Shown one piece after another: positions 1 to 7,379 of a stretch of DNA of 24,878 bases. The stretch is from the NCBI GenBank assembly GCA_015491135.1, contig WFWK01000075.1:1-24878 (forward strand). Reading direction: 5' to 3'. Each line of letters starts with the position of its first letter. The first letter of the stretch is position 1. The DNA is from Patescibacteria group bacterium. GTDB lineage: Bacteria; Patescibacteriota; Minisyncoccia; Phycocordibacterales; UBA2100. The notes beneath the pieces were generated by a model. That model was not told where the DNA came from. It saw only the letters and a list, made by a program, of their open reading frames with translations, and did no database searches. The translations under genes were made by a program, and so were the position numbers.

Positions 1-259
1 AAAAACCAATCTTTTTGAAAAAATCATGTAACACAACAGCACCCGGAATACCATCTGCGTCAAAATCTGCATAAATTGCCACTTTTTCATTTAACTCAAG
101 TGCCTTGTTTAAGCGTTCAGTTGCAACTTTCATGCCATCAAGCAAAAACGGATCCAAAACTCCCGAATCATAATCAGCTTTTAGAAAATCTTGCTTTTCT
201 TGTTCTGTTTTAAAATCAAGTCTTTCAAGAAGAGTTTCAAGTAGGTGTTTGTGATTCAT
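1..259 (-). CDS. recJ: RecJ-like single-strand DNA exonuclease, N-terminal part (gene runs off the left edge)
   Basis: Only the first 86 codons are in the window; the rest lies to the left. Residues 62-74 read IYADFDADGIPGA, matching motif I of the DHH phosphoesterase family (usual RecJ form: DYDADG followed by I or T). The aspartates of this motif bind the catalytic metal ions. The preceding 60 residues are helical and unremarkable, as in other RecJ proteins. RecJ degrades single-stranded DNA 5' to 3' in recombination and mismatch repair. The ATG at 259 is chosen because a TGn-extended TATAAT lies 7 bases before it, which suggests a leaderless message. The gene is divergent from the HIT gene across 70 bases. 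Another DHH-family enzyme, such as a nanoRNase, is possible because the DHH motif itself is not visible. Confidence 0.72.
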   Translation of the reverse strand, partial: MNHKHLLETLLERLDFKTEQEKQDFLKADYDSGVLDPFLLDGMKVATERLNKALELNEKVAIYADFDADGIPGAVVLHDFFKKIGF

Positions 260-266
260 AAGAGAG

Positions 267-275
267 ATTATACCA
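267..275 (-). promoter_or_regulatory. Extended -10 promoter element of the recJ-like gene
   Basis: The minus strand reads TGGTATAAT, a TGn motif plus a perfect -10 hexamer, ending 7 bases before the ATG at 259. Transcription would start at or next to the A of the start codon. No convincing -35 is visible; the TGn motif can compensate. Confidence 0.7.
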
Positions 276-317
276 TGGAAAACAATAGAATTTTCTTTCT
301 TTTTGCAAAAAACATAG

Positions 318-323
318 TAGAAT
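318..323 (+). promoter_or_regulatory. -10 element of the HIT gene
   Basis: TAGAAT lies 6 bases before the ATG at 330, so the predicted transcription start coincides with the start codon. No clear -35 is seen. It is back to back with the recJ-like promoter in a 70-base intergenic region. Confidence 0.5.
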
Positions 324-329
324 ACAAAT

Positions 330-749
330 ATGACAAACGAAAACTGTCTTTTCTGCAAAATAGCAGAGGGTGAAATCCCGGCGCAAAAAGTTTATGAAAA
401 TGAAGATGTAGTGGCATTTTTGGATATAAACCCGGTAAACGCGGGGCATACTTTAGTAATACCCAAAACTCACTTTGAACATATGCTTGAGACACCCAAA
501 GATGTTTTCCTAAAAACCATGGATGCTGTACATTTTCTCTCTCCTATCATTCAAGAAGCAACTGATGCCGATGGTATAAACATAGGTATCAACACCCTGC
601 CGGCGGCGGGACAAGAAGTGTTTCATCTGCATGTTCATGTAATGCCGAGATTTGAAGGAGACGGGCACAAGCACTGGAGCGGAACTCCATACAAAACAGA
701 GGAAGAGATGAAAACCGTAGCAGACAGAATAAGAAAAAGACTTGAGTAA
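330..749 (+). CDS. HIT family (histidine triad) nucleotide hydrolase
   Basis: A complete 139-residue HIT protein of the HINT branch. The histidine triad HLHVHVM is at residues 99-105 (His99, His101, His103), followed by the usual PRFEGDG. The N-terminus has the CLFCKI zinc-type cysteine pair (Cys6, Cys9) and the family core FLDINPVNAGHTLVIPK. Such proteins hydrolyse purine nucleoside phosphoramidates or AMP esters in the cytoplasm; the true substrate here is unknown. Length is normal for the family. There is no Shine-Dalgarno motif; the start is supported by a -10 box 6 bases upstream. It converges with pgk 27 bases downstream, where only a weak inverted repeat (761-765 with 773-777) is visible. 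Confidence 0.93.
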   Translation: MTNENCLFCKIAEGEIPAQKVYENEDVVAFLDINPVNAGHTLVIPKTHFEHMLETPKDVFLKTMDAVHFLSPIIQEATDADGINIGINTLPAAGQEVFHLHVHVMPRFEGDGHKHWSGTPYKTEEEMKTVADRIRKRLE

Positions 750-776
750 ACGTTGGTATCATAGCAAAAACAGCTA

Positions 777-1892
777 TCAACTCAGCGCTTCAATCCCGGG
801 TAAAGTTTTGTAAAGCAAAAACTCAAGCATTGCTCCTCCTGCGGTGGACAAAAAAGAAGCGCAATCTTTGAGGTTCTTTTTCCTTAACGCTGAGACGGTG
901 TCTCCACCTCCGATTAAAATAAAACTGCCTTTTTCTTTTGCGACAGATAAAGCCTCTGCAAGCTCAACGGTGCCTTGATAAAATCCTCCCTCATAAAATC
1001 CTAAGGGCCCATTCCAGACAATAGTTTTGTATCGTCCCTTTTTGATTTTGGATAAAATTTGTCTCGGCACCAGAGCATCAACAATGGATTCACCTTTTTG
1101 ACATAAATTTTTTGTCACTTCTCTTTTTTCCGCCTCACCGTTTGACAGTCTCACAATTACCTGCTCGGGCAAAGACAATTTAAAATGTTGTAAAATTGCA
1201 GGTGGTATTTTCCCTGAGGAGAGTGAATCACCGATTGAAATTCCTTTAGATTTAAAAAAGTCATTTGCCAGAGCCCCGGCAACCAAAACATCATCATAAA
1301 TTTGCAATTCATTTTTAAGAAGTTTTTCTTTTGTTTTAAACTTTGAGCCTCCCAAAATAAAAAGTGAAGGATTCTCCGGATTTGTCGCTTTTGAAATATT
1401 TTTTACTTCTTTATCAAGCAAAAAACCCGCGTAAGAAGGTAAGAACTTGGGTAAAGAAACAATTGAAGCATGCTCTCTGTGACAGACAGAGAAAGCGTCT
1501 TGTACAAAAATATCTGCAATGGAAGCAAGTTTTTTTGCAAATTCCGTATCATTTTCAATCTCGCGCGGATCTCGTCGCAAATTTTCATACAAAATTAAAG
1601 GATATTTGCTCTCTAAAAGCTCGCTGTAGTTTTGAACAAAGCGCAATTCAAGTAAGTGCTTTTTAAGCTCGTGAGCCACAGGTTGTAAGGTTTCTTTTCC
1701 GCTTCTTCCTATGTGCGCGATTATAATGATTTTCTTTGCTTTTTTCTCTTGTAAATATTTTATTGTTTCAGTTGCTTGTCTTATTCTAAAATCATCAAGT
1801 ACATGTCCGTCTAAAACCGGTACATTAAGAGAACTTCTAACCAAAACGGTTTTACCCTCAACATCGGCTTCGGTTATCAATTTGTAGTTCAT
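777..1892 (-). CDS. pgk: Phosphoglycerate kinase, short and divergent
   Basis: A 371-residue glycolytic enzyme that interconverts 1,3-bisphosphoglycerate + ADP and 3-phosphoglycerate + ATP. Family marks are RSSLNVPVLDG near residue 19, AHIGRSGKE (His and Arg of the substrate site), LYENLRRDP, QDAFSVCHREHAS, the nucleotide-site GGSKFKTKEK, IVWNGPLGFYEGG and the phosphate loop GGGDTVSAL near the C-terminus. It is shorter than the usual roughly 390-400 residues. The substrate-binding Asp of the (V/A)D(F/L)NVP motif is Ser21 here, which is unusual. The ATG overlaps the tpiA stop codon (ATGA), so the two genes are translationally coupled. No Shine-Dalgarno motif is present. The gene ends convergent with the HIT gene. 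Confidence 0.93.
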   Translation of the reverse strand: MNYKLITEADVEGKTVLVRSSLNVPVLDGHVLDDFRIRQATETIKYLQEKKAKKIIIIAHIGRSGKETLQPVAHELKKHLLELRFVQNYSELLESKYPLILYENLRRDPREIENDTEFAKKLASIADIFVQDAFSVCHREHASIVSLPKFLPSYAGFLLDKEVKNISKATNPENPSLFILGGSKFKTKEKLLKNELQIYDDVLVAGALANDFFKSKGISIGDSLSSGKIPPAILQHFKLSLPEQVIVRLSNGEAEKREVTKNLCQKGESIVDALVPRQILSKIKKGRYKTIVWNGPLGFYEGGFYQGTVELAEALSVAKEKGSFILIGGGDTVSALRKKNLKDCASFLSTAGGAMLEFLLYKTLPGIEALS

Positions 1893-2641
1893 GATTTAAA
1901 ATTAAAAGCTTTTACTATATCCGCAAATGACCTTTCAAGAGAAGCTCTGCCAACTACAACACCGCGCAATTTTGCGATTTCAGTAAAAGATGAAGCGTTT
2001 TTTGCATTCACGGAACCTCCGTACAAAATCGGAACTTGATTTGCCGTTTTCTCACTGTAGATCTCCACCATGATTTTATATATAAATAAAATCATGACTT
2101 GTATCTGCTCGGGATCCATTGCTTCTTTAGCCCCTATCGCCCATACCGGCTCATAAACTATCATTATGTTTTTTACATGCTTTTTTTCTATCAGAGAGAG
2201 GGCGGTTTGTATTTGTTTTTTAATTGTGCGAAGGTACGCCCCTGCCGGGTCTCTTTCCTTCTCTCCAACAAAGACAACCGGAACAACTTTTGCTTCAATA
2301 CAACGCAAAACCTTCTGTGCGATCAACTCATCTGTCTCTCCCCTGTCTCTGTTGTAGCTGTGACCAACCAAAGCAAGTGTGGCGCCAACTGATGCAATTT
2401 GTTCTGCAGAGTGCTCTCCAACAGTAGCCCCGTCTTTTTCAGCGCTTACAGATTCTGCGGCAAAGTGAACTCTTTTAAGCCTTGTTGAGAAAGCCAACGG
2501 ATAGATAAAAGGCGCCGGAACAGCAAAAATAGTATTTACAAAACGCAGTGTCGCTATCTGTTTTTTTTGATTTTGGAAAATTTTTTTTGCCTCTTTTAAA
2601 GTGGGCGGATTTAATTTCCAATTTGCTACAACAAACTTCAT
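1889..2641 (-). CDS. tpiA: Triosephosphate isomerase
   Basis: A 250-residue glycolytic enzyme interconverting dihydroxyacetone phosphate and glyceraldehyde 3-phosphate. Visible marks are ANWKLN (catalytic Lys and Asn) at the start, VGHSYNRDRGETD containing the catalytic His, YEPVWAIGAKEAMDPEQ with the catalytic Glu and loop 6, and YGGSVNAKNA. The last phosphate-binding motif reads VGRASL, with Arg232 where most bacterial enzymes have a second Gly (VGGASL). The HSERR element is replaced by HSYNR. It is the first gene of a two-gene operon with pgk (4-base overlap). Two possible promoters are seen: a distal TTGACA-16-TATAAG and a proximal extended -10 only 7 bases from the ATG. Confidence 0.94.
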   Translation of the reverse strand: MKFVVANWKLNPPTLKEAKKIFQNQKKQIATLRFVNTIFAVPAPFIYPLAFSTRLKRVHFAAESVSAEKDGATVGEHSAEQIASVGATLALVGHSYNRDRGETDELIAQKVLRCIEAKVVPVVFVGEKERDPAGAYLRTIKKQIQTALSLIEKKHVKNIMIVYEPVWAIGAKEAMDPEQIQVMILFIYKIMVEIYSEKTANQVPILYGGSVNAKNASSFTEIAKLRGVVVGRASLERSFADIVKAFNFKS

Positions 2642-2648
2642 GCAAAAT

Positions 2649-2657
2649 ATGTTAACA
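2649..2657 (-). promoter_or_regulatory. Proximal extended -10 of the tpiA-pgk operon
   Basis: The minus strand reads TGTTAACAT, a TGn plus TAACAT, ending 7 bases before the tpiA ATG. The predicted transcript would be leaderless. The same geometry occurs before recJ, tig, pilB and pilC. Confidence 0.5.
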
Positions 2658-2685
2658 CGCCTTTTGTAAAAAATTTTTGTGTTTT

Positions 2686-2715
2686 TTGTAAAATTGGGGA
2701 AAATTCTTATACAAT
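2686..2715 (+). promoter_or_regulatory. Candidate promoter of the M23 peptidase gene
   Basis: TTGTAA (2686-2691), an 18-base spacer and TACAAT (2710-2715) on the plus strand. The predicted start near 2722 would give a leader of about 195 bases. The -10 overlaps the -10 of the oppositely directed tpiA promoter, so the two may compete. A second -10-like TATACT is at 2723-2728 without a matching -35. Confidence 0.42.
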
Positions 2716-2733
2716 AGATTATTATACTGTCAA
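2706..2733 (-). promoter_or_regulatory. Distal promoter of the tpiA-pgk operon
   Basis: On the minus strand a perfect TTGACA (2728-2733), a 16-base spacer and TATAAG (2706-2711). The predicted start near 2699 would give a leader of roughly 58 bases. Its -35 is 13 bases from a perfect DnaA box. Confidence 0.5.
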
Positions 2734-2915
2734 GTAGACAAATTTGTTATCCACAGTAACCTTTATTTCCAGTTGCGCGCGATTGATATGACGATAAAGT
2801 AGGAAGTAGCGGTAGTAAATTCGGTATTCTAGTTTATTCGGAATAAACATGCGCAATTAAATTTTGGCTTATTAAACCAAAAAACCAAGACTCCGATACG
2901 GAAGGCTCACTGTTG
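2722..2915 (+). promoter_or_regulatory. Long, possibly structured 5' leader of the M23 peptidase gene
   Basis: About 195 bases without a supported ORF. Visible pairings: TTGCGC (2773-2778) with GCGCAA (2851-2856) enclosing about 70 bases; TTTATT (2833-2838) with AATAAA (2842-2847) around a CGG loop; TTTTGG (2862-2867) with CCAAAA near 2877-2882; CCGAT (2893-2897) with ATCGG (2923-2927), which would enclose the ATG at 2916 and end right before the ATG at 2928. I recognise no known riboswitch class. Function is unknown and the fold is by eye. Confidence 0.3.
2747..2755 (+). promoter_or_regulatory. Perfect DnaA box (TTATCCACA)
   Basis: An exact match to the strong DnaA-binding 9-mer in the divergent tpiA/M23 intergenic region, 13 bases from the tpiA -35. 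It stands alone with no dnaA gene or AT-rich unwinding cluster nearby, so an origin is not indicated. A regulatory site or chance occurrence is more likely. Confidence 0.4.
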
Positions 2916-3992
2916 ATGCCCCATCGGATGACATATTTTTTGCATTTCATACAAAACGCTGCAATATCGGCGCTTGTTTTCTTTTTGGGAATTTTACCCC
3001 ACTCAACAGAGGCGGGGCTTTTTGGTATTTTCGGAGAGGCAACAAAAAACAAAGAAATACCGGCAGAATATAACTCTCAGACTCTTCCTTTACTTGCGGC
3101 TGCATATAATATAGATCCAAACCCTTCAAAAGGCGGTGGAGATATAGCTCTTGCGGATAACAGCGCGCTTATCTCATCTGCCGGCCCTGCGGGCTCTCTT
3201 GCAAATTTGCCCAATGCTCCAGTACACAAACAAACAGATATCTACATAGTGCGTGAAGGAGATACTCTCTCAGGCATTGCGCAAATGTTTGATGTGTCCG
3301 TAAATACCATAAGATGGGCAAACGATCTTAAAAAAACAGATGTGATAAAACCGGGCCAAGAGTTGCTGATTCTTCCGGTCTCCGGAGTACAGTACACCGT
3401 AAAACGCGGAGGTACGCTAAGAGACATAGTCAAACAATACAGCAAAGGCAAAAACTTCAAAGAAATACTTGCTGAAGCTGCGGAGTTTAACGACCTTGAC
3501 CCTGATAAATGGCTTGAGAAAGGCACTACAGTTATTATTCCTGATGCTGAACCGCAAATACAAGAATCTGGTACTCCTTGGAGAGATAAACGCAAATACT
3601 CGCGCAGAGTAATTGCAAGCAAAGCTTACAAAAACGCACCTTCATATAGCGGATACTTTATTCGCCCTATCGCAGGCGGTGTAAAAACACAAGGATTGCA
3701 TGGTTACAATGCAGTTGATATAGCTGTACCACTTGGAACACCAGTTAAAGCTTCTGCAAGCGGAAGGGTTATAAGAGCTAAATACAGCGGTTGGAACTAC
3801 GGCTACGGAAGATACATTTTAATACTGCACCCAAATGGTACAAAAACTCTTTATGCCCACTTATCTGAAGTGTTAGTGACACAAGGGCAAACCGTTAAAC
3901 AAGGTCAACTTATAGGAAAAACTGGAAACTCAGGTCGCTCAACCGGACCTCACATCCACTTTGAAATCCGTGGAGCAAGAAATCCGTTTTAA
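2916..3992 (+). CDS. Secreted LysM / M23-family peptidase (murein endopeptidase)
   Basis: A 358-residue exported cell-wall hydrolase. An N-terminal hydrophobic signal segment ends around HSTEA, with probable cleavage after TEA. A first LysM peptidoglycan-binding domain is at about residues 108-153 (starts YIVREGDTLSGIAQ) and a second, diverged one at about 158-208 (starts YTVKRGGTLRDIV). The C-terminal M23 domain has the zinc motif HGYNAVD (His262, Asp268) and HIHFE (His346, His348), so it looks catalytically intact. It probably cuts peptide cross-links during growth or division. Start choice is uncertain: TTG 2913, ATG 2916 or ATG 2928. I take 2916 because GGAAGG lies 10 bases upstream; 2928 would give a more compact signal peptide. 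A long leader precedes it. Confidence 0.9.
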   Translation: MPHRMTYFLHFIQNAAISALVFFLGILPHSTEAGLFGIFGEATKNKEIPAEYNSQTLPLLAAAYNIDPNPSKGGGDIALADNSALISSAGPAGSLANLPNAPVHKQTDIYIVREGDTLSGIAQMFDVSVNTIRWANDLKKTDVIKPGQELLILPVSGVQYTVKRGGTLRDIVKQYSKGKNFKEILAEAAEFNDLDPDKWLEKGTTVIIPDAEPQIQESGTPWRDKRKYSRRVIASKAYKNAPSYSGYFIRPIAGGVKTQGLHGYNAVDIAVPLGTPVKASASGRVIRAKYSGWNYGYGRYILILHPNGTKTLYAHLSEVLVTQGQTVKQGQLIGKTGNSGRSTGPHIHFEIRGARNPF

Positions 3993-4027
3993 GTAAGCCA
4001 TTCTTTAGTTTGAATCTGTTACAAATT

Positions 4028-4044
4028 ATTTATAAGTTATAAAT
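4028..4044. repeat. AT-only inverted repeat between convergent genes
   Basis: ATTTATAA, a central G, then TTATAAAT: a perfect 17-base inverted repeat across the stop codon of the 1108-residue gene and 36 bases after the M23 stop. It could act as a weak shared transcription end, but it lacks a GC stem. Confidence 0.3.
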
Positions 4045-7000
4045 CTTTACTGTTGATTACATAACTCTCTTGCATGGGGCCCCCTTTGGCATCACTGTAA
4101 TGCCCTGAAGGGTTTCGGCTCCCCGCTATTTTTAAATCCACACCTTTGTGCGTCCACCTCCCTCTCCTGCTCCACTGAGAAATAAGTTTTTCAACCTCCT
4201 TGGCAAGAGTGCTTTGTGTACAATTTGGTGGATTTTGAGTATAAGCTCTTTCAAGAAAAATTCCGGCTTGCATATCTGAGTTTTCACTTACAACTTTCCC
4301 TGCTTTTATTATGTGCCTACGGTATGCGCGTCTGTCCAAATTGATTTGGAAACTATCTTTTCCTACCTGTAATGTAAGGGATTTTTTATATGGATTGAAT
4401 TCATAATTTATTTTATTGTCTTCTGTGGCATTTGCCACTTTTTGAAAGTCTTCAACGGAAGCAAAATCTCTTGACGTTAAAACAAAACTTAAAATTGCCT
4501 TAATTTGCGCATCTATAACATAGCCTGGGAGCGTTTCTACGTATTCACCGGTTTTGTAATTCTGACAAGAACTTGTATCCACAATGGAGCCTATTTCAAG
4601 CATTGTTTTTGCATCATCTACAACCGTTGTAAAAATAATCGCCTTTTCAGCTTTTTGCTCGGCCGATTTTGCTTCTCTTTTGCTAAAGTTTCTGAGATTT
4701 TTAAGTTTTCTCTTTAGATTTTCAAGGTCGGATCTCACCTGCTCAAGCGCTCCCCGGTTTTTACTGTCTCGAGAGGCGGGCTTTGCCAGAGAATCTATAA
4801 GTTTTTGAATTTGCTCTATGTTTATTTTGTCAATCTCTTTGTCGGATATATCATCAAACCGCTCTTTTACCCAACTGTATTTGCCACCATCTCGCTCAAG
4901 TAAATGAGATATGTTCCCTGCAGTTTGCTGTAATGCCCTGAGTATATCAGCTGTCTGCTCTTTTAAAGTATCTTGAGCTGAAGTATTCTCAACTAAAGCG
5001 ACAGTCAAAGTGCTTGGGTTTTCCCTCCATACATTTTTTTGCTCTTGCGTGAAAAAACTCAATTGCTCTTTAGCCTCCGGTGTGTCATATTTATACGTAT
5101 AAAATCTACCTTCAAGCTCATGGCGCAGTATATCTCGCATTATCTCAATTTCACTCTCATCGGCAAAGACGCTCTCATCTTTACCTGAAAAGCGAGCAAA
5201 AAGAGTGATAAACACATCTAAATCTCCCCACTTCTCCTCCAACAATCTTAAAGCTTTTATATTGTCTTGATCTGTTTCACCCAACTGCGCCATTTTCAAA
5301 AACCAACCCATAAAAGTATTGTTTAAAACGGCAATTATCTCATTGACATTTTGTGGAGTAATAATCAAAAAAGTTTTATTTTCATCATGACTGTCAAATG
5401 AAGGCATTACCGAAAACTCGCTTGTATACTCGGGACTGTTGAGTTTGTTTAGAACCGAGCAAATTCTTTCAAGCGCTTTGTTTCTCTCAACAAAAGATTC
5501 GGACTCCGTTATACGCAACGTGTTTGCCAAAAGAGAAAACAATTCCGTCAAACGACTGACATATTTTTTTAATTTTTTATTTGAGATTCCATCTTCTTTT
5601 TGATCTGCAAAATCAAAGCTTATCTTAAAGGGTGGTCTGTATTTAAAATCAGAAGTTTTATCAAAATTTTTATAAATATCACCTTCAAACAAAGCGTGCG
5701 CAAGCTCCATGAGTACTTCATAAAATTCTCCCCAACCATCAATTTGAGATTTCGGGAGAGTGTTGTTCTCAAGACCAATCATCTCCTCTATTGCGCCATG
5801 ACTGTCTTTTGCTTTTTCTGTAAAAAACGGAATAAGCCTTATCAGCAGAGATTTTCTTCTTGTATATTTTGCAAGCTCAACCTCATCATTCAAGGCAGTA
5901 TTTAAAGCTTCATTTATATCATCAAGAGAAAGATTTTTAAAAACACCAGGATACAAAGCAAATCGCAAAGCAGAAGCGCGAATATATTCAGCTAGTATTT
6001 CTTTTAAGTGTTCATTTGAAAGTGGAATGTCTTCCAAATAATCTGATATGTTGCGGCCATGTTTTGCTATTTGTTTTACAAAATATACAACATCTTCCTC
6101 TTTTAAGCCATAATTTGGTAAATGATAGAAAGTTCTATTTCCAATATCTATTTCAATTTGTAAAATTTCAAGCTTCTGCCTATAGGAGAGGCCAAAATGT
6201 GAAATAAAATCTACAGTATCAACCTCGGCCAATTTTCTTGCTATTTTCATTACATTATCATTTCCCAATAGAGCTTTTGCTCTGGCGACAAATCTCTGGA
6301 TACTACTTGTTGAAAACATTACATCTTTAAAATCAATCGAGTCCAACAAAAGCAGAGCAAGTTCCGTATAACCGTTGCCATCCAAGTCAAAAACAAGCAT
6401 TCTGTCGGAAGTAACTTCAGATATTCTTTCCACAAAATAATTTGGATTCTCCTTTGCAATCTGCAGAGCAATGCGCAACCTCTCTTCCTTGTCAAACAAA
6501 TTCTTGTATTTTTTAAGCAAAGCATATACAAGCTCCGGGTGAGGATTTAGCGCAATAAACTCAACTATATCTTCTTTTGAAAAGTCTAACAGTTCTGCAA
6601 ACTCCGCAATTTTGCTTTTGTTCGAGCTCATACATAAGACTGATAATATTTCATTCAAATCTCTTTTTGAGAACTTTTTTATAATTTCTTGTGTTGTGTC
6701 CCAATGTTTTCTGTAGACGCCCAGGCTTAAAATCCTCTTTAAAATACTGCGCGGAAATGTGAAATTATCCATAATAGACGGAATGTACTCAATGACTTTG
6801 GAAATGTCCGCTTCAAGATAAGCTTCTACTACTTCCTCATAAACAAGAGGGCTAAATTGATTTAGATATTCTCTAAAAAACAAGCATTCTCTATCAAATT
6901 TCGCCACTTCTATCAGAACACTTAGATAATCCTCAGGAGATAAACCAAGAGCCAGTATTGCCTCAAATATCTTTTCCGGTTCACTTGCAACTTTATGGGC

Positions 7001-7363
7001 ATACTCTTTTATTAGCTTTCTTTGCAAGGCGGGAGCTTGAAGCTCTCTGGCATATTCAACAGCCAAATCCGGATCAAAATCCAAAATTGTCTCCAGAATC
7101 TTAAATACTCCATCATCCGGTAAGTTAAAAATTTCAAAAAACTCATTTAACCTGTCTGATATACTCTCTCTCAAAAGACGAGTCGCACGAAGAGCCAAAT
7201 AAACTCTTGTCCTCTCTGGTAGCTCTTTTATATAAGTTGCGTTTTTAAAAATAAGCTCTGGATTTTCAACCAACTGTTCAATATTGGGTTTTTCCTTGGC
7301 AACTCCTTCATCAAAACTTTTATTCACATCACCTTGTTTTACATTCTTTTCAAGATTTGCCAT
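4037..7363 (-). CDS. Large orphan helical protein (1108 residues), function unknown
   Basis: I do not recognise this protein with confidence. It has no signal peptide and no obvious membrane segment, so it is probably cytoplasmic. Residues 1 to about 520 are mostly short amphipathic helices resembling an alpha-solenoid, without a clean repeat. The middle contains YRPPFKISFDFADQK and several acidic helices, and residues about 850-925 look coiled-coil (rich in Lys, Glu, Leu). The last 190 residues form a separate module: MLEIGSIVDTSSCQNY with Cys933, GYVIDAQIKAILSFVL, then RRAYRRHIIKAG and AGIFLERAYTQNPP. This suggests a compact Cys-containing globular domain. It starts 16 bases after comM, in a gap that holds a TATAAT 8 bases before the ATG. 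It may therefore be both read through from the pilin-comM unit and transcribed on its own. Confidence 0.8.
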   Translation of the reverse strand: MANLEKNVKQGDVNKSFDEGVAKEKPNIEQLVENPELIFKNATYIKELPERTRVYLALRATRLLRESISDRLNEFFEIFNLPDDGVFKILETILDFDPDLAVEYARELQAPALQRKLIKEYAHKVASEPEKIFEAILALGLSPEDYLSVLIEVAKFDRECLFFREYLNQFSPLVYEEVVEAYLEADISKVIEYIPSIMDNFTFPRSILKRILSLGVYRKHWDTTQEIIKKFSKRDLNEILSVLCMSSNKSKIAEFAELLDFSKEDIVEFIALNPHPELVYALLKKYKNLFDKEERLRIALQIAKENPNYFVERISEVTSDRMLVFDLDGNGYTELALLLLDSIDFKDVMFSTSSIQRFVARAKALLGNDNVMKIARKLAEVDTVDFISHFGLSYRQKLEILQIEIDIGNRTFYHLPNYGLKEEDVVYFVKQIAKHGRNISDYLEDIPLSNEHLKEILAEYIRASALRFALYPGVFKNLSLDDINEALNTALNDEVELAKYTRRKSLLIRLIPFFTEKAKDSHGAIEEMIGLENNTLPKSQIDGWGEFYEVLMELAHALFEGDIYKNFDKTSDFKYRPPFKISFDFADQKEDGISNKKLKKYVSRLTELFSLLANTLRITESESFVERNKALERICSVLNKLNSPEYTSEFSVMPSFDSHDENKTFLIITPQNVNEIIAVLNNTFMGWFLKMAQLGETDQDNIKALRLLEEKWGDLDVFITLFARFSGKDESVFADESEIEIMRDILRHELEGRFYTYKYDTPEAKEQLSFFTQEQKNVWRENPSTLTVALVENTSAQDTLKEQTADILRALQQTAGNISHLLERDGGKYSWVKERFDDISDKEIDKINIEQIQKLIDSLAKPASRDSKNRGALEQVRSDLENLKRKLKNLRNFSKREAKSAEQKAEKAIIFTTVVDDAKTMLEIGSIVDTSSCQNYKTGEYVETLPGYVIDAQIKAILSFVLTSRDFASVEDFQKVANATEDNKINYEFNPYKKSLTLQVGKDSFQINLDRRAYRRHIIKAGKVVSENSDMQAGIFLERAYTQNPPNCTQSTLAKEVEKLISQWSRRGRWTHKGVDLKIAGSRNPSGHYSDAKGGPMQESYVINSKDL

Positions 7364-7371
7364 TGTTTAAA

Positions 7372-7377
7372 ATTATA
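7372..7377 (-). promoter_or_regulatory. -10 element before the 1108-residue gene
   Basis: A perfect TATAAT on the minus strand in the 16-base gap after comM, 8 bases before the ATG at 7363. No good -35 at normal spacing. Confidence 0.5.
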
Positions 7378-7379
7378 AC

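Noticed and set aside
2747..2755. Chromosomal replication origin suggested by a DnaA box
   Set aside because: Only one perfect box, no cluster, no AT-rich unwinding element and no dnaA or dnaN nearby.
2722..2915. Known c-di-AMP (ydaO-type) riboswitch upstream of the LysM/M23 gene
   Set aside because: The class is known before cell-wall hydrolase genes, but its conserved core sequences are not visible here.
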